Source: Clytia hemisphaerica
Lineage: Eukaryota > Cnidaria > Hydrozoa > Leptothecata > Clytiidae
DNA: 64,000 bases
Assembly (NCBI GenBank): GCA_902728285.1
Contig: CACVBU010000498.1
Coordinates: 1,364,001 to 1,428,000 of the forward strand
Direction: 5' to 3'
Within the stretch, counting starts at the first letter, position 1; each line of letters opens with the position of its first letter. This document shows, one piece after another, positions 59,801 to 64,000 of the stretch. The position numbers and the translations under genes were made by a program. The notes under the pieces were generated by a model, which did not search any database, had not been told where the DNA came from, and saw only the letters and a list, made by a program, of their open reading frames with translations.

Positions 59801-61762
59801 AATCATTTAATACGTTTGCATTTCCTGCTTTTTGATGGAAACCTGTAACCCAGTCAGAGTTCTCAAGATGTCCTTTTATTGCTTCAAAATTTGCCTTATT
59901 TTAGTTATAGTTTTAATTAATGCATTCTGTTTCAAGGTAACATTCGAAGGTAAATGATAGAACACTGTGATCACTTTTATGAAGTGGTGAAAGATAGGAG
60001 ATGTTGCTGACCTGGCTTTCTTCATTTGTCAGAATCAGGTCAATAAGTGATGGCGTATCAGTACCTCTAGCTCCCGTTGGCTCATTGACATTTTGGTAAA
60101 AGAAGGAGTCTCTTAAAAAAGCTTTGAGAAATTGTTCGTCTTCCTTTGTGTCGTTGTGAGGAGTTGACCAATTTTCCCATTTATCTAGGATATAGGTACT
60201 TATCTAGGCATATTTTTTATTCTAAGCTAGCAACATTTTCTTTCTTCTCCAAATTTTTCATTTCAAAACAAAGTCGCATGCTCAAGTTATGACTAATAGA
60301 TGTAATAATACAAAGTGGTTTCTTTTTCCAAAAATCAGCACTTTTGGTGGGTGGAAGGGTGGAAAATCTTAGCTTTTGTAAAAAATATCTTAAATAGGAA
60401 CATTTTAAGGCTCTCTTTAACTAAAAAACGGGATTTGATATGTAAATAGACCATTAATAATAAGCAGTGGAATCTGCCTGGAAACTTTAAAATGCAATAA
60501 TTCAATACTGCATTGATGAATCTTTCGGAAATTTGGAACACAGTTAGAAAATACCTAAATAATAATTGATACATGCGACTTTTTTTAGTTTTAATGTAAA
60601 ATAAAAGTCTCTAAAATATTCTAACCTTATAATAAAAAATATGCCTAGATAAGTACCTATATCCTAGATGAGAGTATATATTTGTAAAATCGATAAATTT
60701 GTTCCTATTTAGGCAGTTAATCCTGACTGAAAAACATTCATTTTCTCTTCCTCAATCTTTTTTGGTAGCATCCTCCAGTTAGGGAAACCATCCAGGATCC
60801 TGCCATTCTATAAGCCAGCAAAAACTAAATGCCATTTGTAAACTTAAGTTTCTTACCATTTTCCATCAAAAACAACCAAAAACATTGCTACTTCCCAAAG
60901 CTGGAGACCAAAACAAATTATTTTCCAAGATTATGGCGCTCTTTGGATCTATTGTTATGGCCATCTAAAATGGTGGAAAGAGTTGCGGAAAGACAGGGGC
61001 GCCCGCTAGCTTCGAGGGTGGTAACGCCAAAACGCCCAATATGATCTTCCAACAAAAAGCAAGTTAGTTACCGCGCGAGTTACGTCATACACTCCACCGC
61101 AGCGCACAACGAACGGTGTTTTAGTGAATATCAATAATTATAAGAATATCTTATGTGCTTAAATTCAGTAAACTTTGAGTGCTTTATTGAATATTAAGAA
61201 GATAAGAAGATAAAAAATGCGCTGGATAATTTTCATTGTAACAGTTTGGTCAATCATTTCTAAAAGTTTGAAAAAAATTTTCCGACGCAAAAAAAAAACT
61301 TCAGCCAATTAAAAGCACAGTGTGCTTATATTTACTATGTTTCCTACATCGTCTAGGCTAAAAAAGTGCAAAAAGACACGAACGTCATTTTTTAATGAGT
61401 GTTGTTATGATTTTTTAGATCGCGGTCGCGTACAGGAACTCGCCAAATGTTACTAACTGTCCTCTGTCGTTGACACCACCATGGTCATGGATGATGTTCT
61501 ATGATCTTCTAATCTTTTCCCTTCCTTCTGCTGCTTCCTCCTCGAGGACCTCTTTAACGACGTCTTGATATTGTCATTAGGCACTTGGACATTAGCAGAA
61601 GTGGCTGCAGCATACAATTTTTTATATTTTCCTCTTTCAATTAATTTTTCATTTTTCGATTTTTTCAGAAAAACTCAGATTTTGATAAATATGATAAATA
61701 GAATAATTAGGCATAAAGAGAAATTTCTTCTCACCTTTAATAACTCCATCGTCAGTAGCCAT
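45594..61762 (-). CDS. GRWD1: Glutamate-rich WD repeat-containing protein 1 (GRWD1 / yeast Rrb1 family), complete
   Basis: Thirteen exons: 61762-61735, 54236-54177, 53414-53386, 52738-52661, 52428-52360, 50912-50807, 49389-49286, 47855-47688, 47570-47527, 47443-47305, 46879-46755, 46240-45964, 45698-45594 (TAG). The total is 1332 nt, 443 residues, close to the usual ~446 of animal GRWD1, and all phases match. The family is a nuclear/nucleolar histone chaperone and ribosome-assembly factor that binds ribosomal protein L3 and CDT1. Sequence marks are an acidic N-terminus, the histone-binding region (VYFPGD... then [19 protein letters not shown]), a second acidic insert ([16 protein letters not shown]), and WD blades carrying [27 protein letters not shown] and [11 protein letters not shown]. 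It ends [11 protein letters not shown], the characteristic GRWD1 C-terminus. The first exon is the least certain: it encodes only MATDDGVIK and lies 7.5 kb upstream, but its phase and donor fit. Confidence 0.94.
47901..49181. mobile_element. Mosaic element family A, copy 2
   Basis: It lies in GRWD1 intron 7. It has the same left end (AACAAGCAACATGCTGAA) and TGGACCTACCT at 47919-47929, four ~321 bp-spaced units with the same landmarks as copy 1, and a longer CGGA-type microsatellite (49079-49128). The hairpin CCGGGGTACCCGG follows, then AGGTAGGTCCA at 49166-49176 and AAAAA. Left flank and array are highly similar to copy 1, so the two are recent relatives. Confidence 0.75.
49942..50610. mobile_element. 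Mosaic element family A, copy 3 (shorter, diverged)
   Basis: It lies in GRWD1 intron 6. The left end ACAAGCTACATGCTGAA and TGGACCTACCT (49960-49970) are conserved. The internal units are diverged (CCGGCATA/TTTCGGC motifs) and the microsatellite is a decayed GGAACGAACGAAAGAAC. The right inverted repeat AGGTAAGTCCA (50596-50606) has one mismatch, and the GC hairpin is lost. A further partial internal unit seems to lie at 49740-49930. Confidence 0.65.
51361..52090. mobile_element. hAT-like MITE with internal GTACA(C/G)TGTAC repeats
   Basis: Ends CAGGGGGGGGGTACC and GGTACCCCCCTG, with further inverted AGTCAGTGTA. GCAACCC is directly repeated on both sides (51354-51360, 52091-52097). Internally there are five or more copies of ACCACCCTTTTAGTACA and a short palindrome near 52018-52043. 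In a GRWD1 intron. Confidence 0.65.
52822..53218. mobile_element. Inverted-repeat element with an internal tRNA-like sequence
   Basis: Arms of about 50 bp (52848-52900 and 53164-53214, e.g. CAATGAAGTGAATACA outward) are inverted copies with a few mismatches. Just outside, GTTAAAAATCTTTA occurs as a direct repeat at about 52808-52821 and 53213-53226, resembling a long target-site duplication. The centre holds the tRNA-like block described separately. It lies in an intron of GRWD1. Confidence 0.65.
52916..52990 (-). other. tRNA-like cloverleaf sequence (probably a pseudo-tRNA inside the repeat)
   Basis: On the minus strand the ends GGACCCG and CGGATCC pair 6 of 7. GCTTAATGGTAGAGC gives a D arm and A box. 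ATGCC-CGCGAAT-GGCAT gives a 5 bp anticodon stem with a 7 nt loop, and GTGAG-TTTGAGT-CTCGC gives a T arm and B-box-like core. The loop lacks the invariant U33, and no variable-region match to a known tRNA is evident, so it is more likely a tRNA-derived repeat than a working tRNA. Confidence 0.55.
56930..57850 (-). mobile_element. Second, unrelated LINE reverse-transcriptase fragment (degenerate)
   Basis: A separate fragment abutting the 3' end of the LINE above. In pieces across shifted frames it shows [32 protein letters not shown], an active-site NYADD at about 57467-57483, and a thumb/C-terminal part ([19 protein letters not shown]) ending near 56935. At least two frameshifts are present. 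The motif style differs from the neighbour (YADD against FADD), so this is another family, truncated at its 5' side. It is not functional. Confidence 0.78.
57890..60183 (-). mobile_element. LINE (CR1/Jockey-superfamily type), 5'-truncated and frameshifted
   Basis: Within GRWD1 intron 1. From the 5' side it shows the end of an apurinic-type endonuclease ([15 protein letters not shown] near 60030, KSDHSVLSF near 59965), then a reverse-transcriptase ORF (59347-58409, 312 codons). That ORF has [44 protein letters not shown] and the catalytic FADD ([10 protein letters not shown]), followed by a CR1-like C-terminal domain in another frame (58262-57948). The endonuclease N-terminus and ORF1 are absent, and several frameshifts and stops occur around 59500 and 58300. 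It is a dead copy in the same strand sense as GRWD1. CR1/L2/Jockey assignment is by motif style only. Confidence 0.85.
60183..60669. mobile_element. MITE with 39 bp identical terminal inverted repeats
   Basis: Bases 60183-60221 and 60631-60669 are exact reverse complements over 39 bp (the outer end reads ATCTAGGATATAGGTACTTA), and similarity continues a little inward. The ~410 bp interior is AT-rich with no coding potential. It lies at the broken 5' edge of the LINE endonuclease. The perfect arms suggest recent insertion or a frequently copied family. The target duplication is not clear, because the ends are themselves palindromic. Confidence 0.75.
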
Positions 61763-64000
61763 ATCAGCAAGTTATTTGCAACAAAGTGAAAAAAAGAACT
61801 CCTTTCTTGCTTCCCCTCTAAAAATCTAAATAATATTCAATATTGTTGACGTTAAAAGTGAAAGTTGGTTTTGAAAAGCACATGTTTTTTTAACATCATC
61901 CTAATAAATTGCAGAGCTGAGTTACAGCTAAAATTACTTAATTAACATTTCAATTCTTAAAATTTTTACAATGGTTTTCAAATTTGAAATAATATAAACA
62001 ATTTTTAATTATCTTATTTTAGATTAAGCTGAAAAAATGCTCATACTATTTTAAAAAATATTAACTTTTTGAGTCTTGAAAATACAATTTTCATTCTTAA
62101 GGCTTGTCTATACTATAACCTTTAAACTTTCCTGTAATTAGATGTAGCTGGGCCTTTAATTTTTCCGCTTCGTTGTCGTCAAAGAGCCGGGACCGTGGCC
62201 GAGGCGGGCGAAAAGTGACCAAAAGAGCCAGTGCAAAATAAATTTCAAAATGTAAACAAAAATCTAGTCAACCACTACATACAGCTTGTCCACTCAATCA
62301 AAAATGAGCCAGGAAGTCTGAAAAGGTAAGAAATACTGCATTCTTTGGTTTCTGGAAACTACATAATGCCGGGCAGGGGGTTAACAACTGAAAACCTGTC
62401 CTGTAGCTGTAGCTGTATTATTATGGTAACAGGATAGGACCACTGACCTTTATATATCCAAGCTATACTATCCGCCATCTTTGATTGGAGTTTTTTTGGA
62501 ATTGGTACCCGAGAAGAAGCCATTGCAATGTTAAAAATTAACGTATAACATGCATTTACACTCTGGCTATTCTTATTGAGTAAAAGTACAGCCATTTGCC
62601 ATTTTAGGCCAGACGTAGCCTGGATATCCAGCCCGTAAACTTTTTTTTGATTTTGATATTTCTTATGTTTACGGTCTGGTTTACCTAGATCGTCTGCATT
62701 CTGATCTGAGGATGATTATGCAGATATTCTGATTGGTTGGGTCTAAGCAAATCAGAGATATCTGAATGATGGAGCGCGTATAAGAAATTATGCGAGCTGA
62801 CTTGAATAGCGACTCCAGAAGTCATGCAACTTTCGTTGACGTCAAACCAAATGTTTCATTTTTCCGTGAACTTTGAACCCTTGGAACTTCTTTTCTATGT
62901 ATGCTAAAGCGTTACGGGTTTTACTAAATGAAAGCCCGTAATCTTAGCTTTCCAGCGGTATATAACACTGTGGACACGGGCTCGACGGCAAATTGGTAAA
63001 ATGCCGAACGTTTTGCAACATTTTGAAAATTGTTTGCCGACGGGAGAAAAACAATTTGCAACTTTCAAAGAACAAATGTGTCAGGAAACGGAGGAAAATG
63101 TATTTGGAGGCTGAAACTTTGTATGTTTATCAGAAAAAGGGTGAGGAATTCAAAAATCACAATCGCTAATTCTAGTTCTTTCATTTTCATGTAGTTTTTT
63201 TAACTTTTTTGCTTCTTTAGCATGGGAATGTCCCAAAAAAAAGTTTTTATTTCTGCCGAAATGGATTTTCTTTTTATTTGGGGGTTCTCCTTTCAGAAAA
63301 ACTTATTCTTTACTCATAAGTTTTTGTTCCTCCATTTCCAGAGGCCCCTTGAAAATGGGTCCTACCACCTTTTTTGACTCATTTCAACCTTTTCCAAGCT
63401 ATTTTCTTCAAAAACAAAAATAAAACAATGCAATGTCTTCTTTTTTCAAAAAAAGATATATCTTTCGTTATTTTGATAAATATACTAAATATTTTACCAA
63501 CATTTTTATATAATAATATTTTAACACCATCAAAGAATTCTTCCTCCAAATTTGAGGTCTCTAGCTACACTAGAAAAAGAGATATGCAAAATTTAAGAAG
63601 CATGACTGGAAAGTTTCTTTTTTTTCTTTTTTGACACATTTTTCGAATTTTTCCAAGCTATTTTCCTAGCCTTTTTTTTGACATTTTTAGTCAATTTTTG
63701 ACACTAAAATTTGAATATCTTTACAACCACTAATCCTCTGGAGGCCTATGACCCCTCATTTTCTTTCTTTTTCAAAGCTCTACAAGATAGGATAGATTTT
63801 GAAAAAAAAATTAAAACTTAAAAAATCTTCTGGAGTTGCTAACTTGAAGTGTCCGGCAAAGTATTTGGATGGATCGCGCAGGCGATCAGCAAGGCGTGTA
63901 TGCTGCTTTGCAAATCTCCCTGATTTTTCTTCCTCGAAGCAAATAACAATAGAATGCCTAATTATCTCCCTTGGGTGTTTGACCACGCATCCAAATTTAA
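61763..64000. other. Upstream of GRWD1: no supported gene
   Basis: 62150-62230 is locally GC-richer and may belong to the promoter region. A short open frame at 63001-63114 (+), beginning MPNVLQHFENCLPTGEKQF, has 37 codons and looks faintly protein-like but has no partner exon. An imperfect hairpin (CCAGCCCGTAAAC / GTTTACGGTCTGG) lies at 62622-62676. 63200-63760 is T-rich low-complexity sequence. Confidence 0.5.

Larger units (their letters stand above)
54237..61734 (-). other. GRWD1: GRWD1 intron 1 (7.5 kb)
   Basis: It contains the two LINE fragments and the 60183 MITE. 54240-56930 has only repeats of low interest (e.g. GGTTTAGC motifs at 55420-55600). 60670-61734 is AT-rich. A stretch near 61430-61610 reads open on the minus strand with a basic run ([18 protein letters not shown]) after a weak CTGCAG acceptor. 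It could be an alternative N-terminal exon, but no phase-compatible donor was found. Confidence 0.55.

Overview
This is animal (metazoan) nuclear DNA. It is AT-rich and intron-rich, with GT-AG splice junctions throughout, extracellular MAM and thrombospondin type 1 (TSP1) modules, a conserved WD40 ribosome-biogenesis gene, decayed non-LTR retrotransposons, tRNA-derived short elements and many short inverted-repeat transposons. Large secreted MAM/TSP1 mosaics on such a background suggest an early-branching animal (cnidarian- or sponge-like), but the sequence alone does not fix the phylum. All three recognisable genes are on the minus strand. I assembled them exon by exon by hand, and every intron phase closes.

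Layout from right to left, which is the direction of transcription. (1) 45594-61762: a complete GRWD1 orthologue, 13 exons and 443 codons. Its 7.5 kb first intron holds two dead LINEs and a MITE. (2) 29983-44018: a complete 25-exon gene of 1663 codons for a secreted protein: signal peptide, MAM, Thr/Pro/Gln-rich mucin-like linker, 2 TSP1, MAM, 13 TSP1, MAM, short tail. (3) 10006-29982: about 20 kb between genes with no supported gene, full of MITEs and foldback repeats. (4) 1174-10005: the first 17 exons (1028 codons) of a paralogue with the same plan: signal peptide, MAM, Ser/Gln-rich linker, 3 TSP1, MAM, at least 5 TSP1. It runs off the left edge of the window.

The two secreted-protein genes are tandem duplicates. 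They share domain order and intron phases, and one unusual TSP1 exon is strikingly similar in both. Their linkers have diverged into different low-complexity repeats (SSQAPV against TTQPP/A). They probably build extracellular matrix, mucus or surface material; no catalytic domain is visible.

The main non-genic interest is two unrelated sequence families with one shared mosaic plan: a short subterminal inverted repeat, a tandem array (156 bp or about 321 bp units), a microsatellite, then a hairpin at the right-hand inverted repeat. This resembles Helentron-associated HINE/DINE-1 and bivalve 'pearl' elements. Other notable structures are a tRNA-shaped sequence inside a ~370 bp inverted repeat flanked by 14 bp direct repeats, and several MITEs with readable target-site duplications (TTA, TA, 6, 7 and 8 bp).
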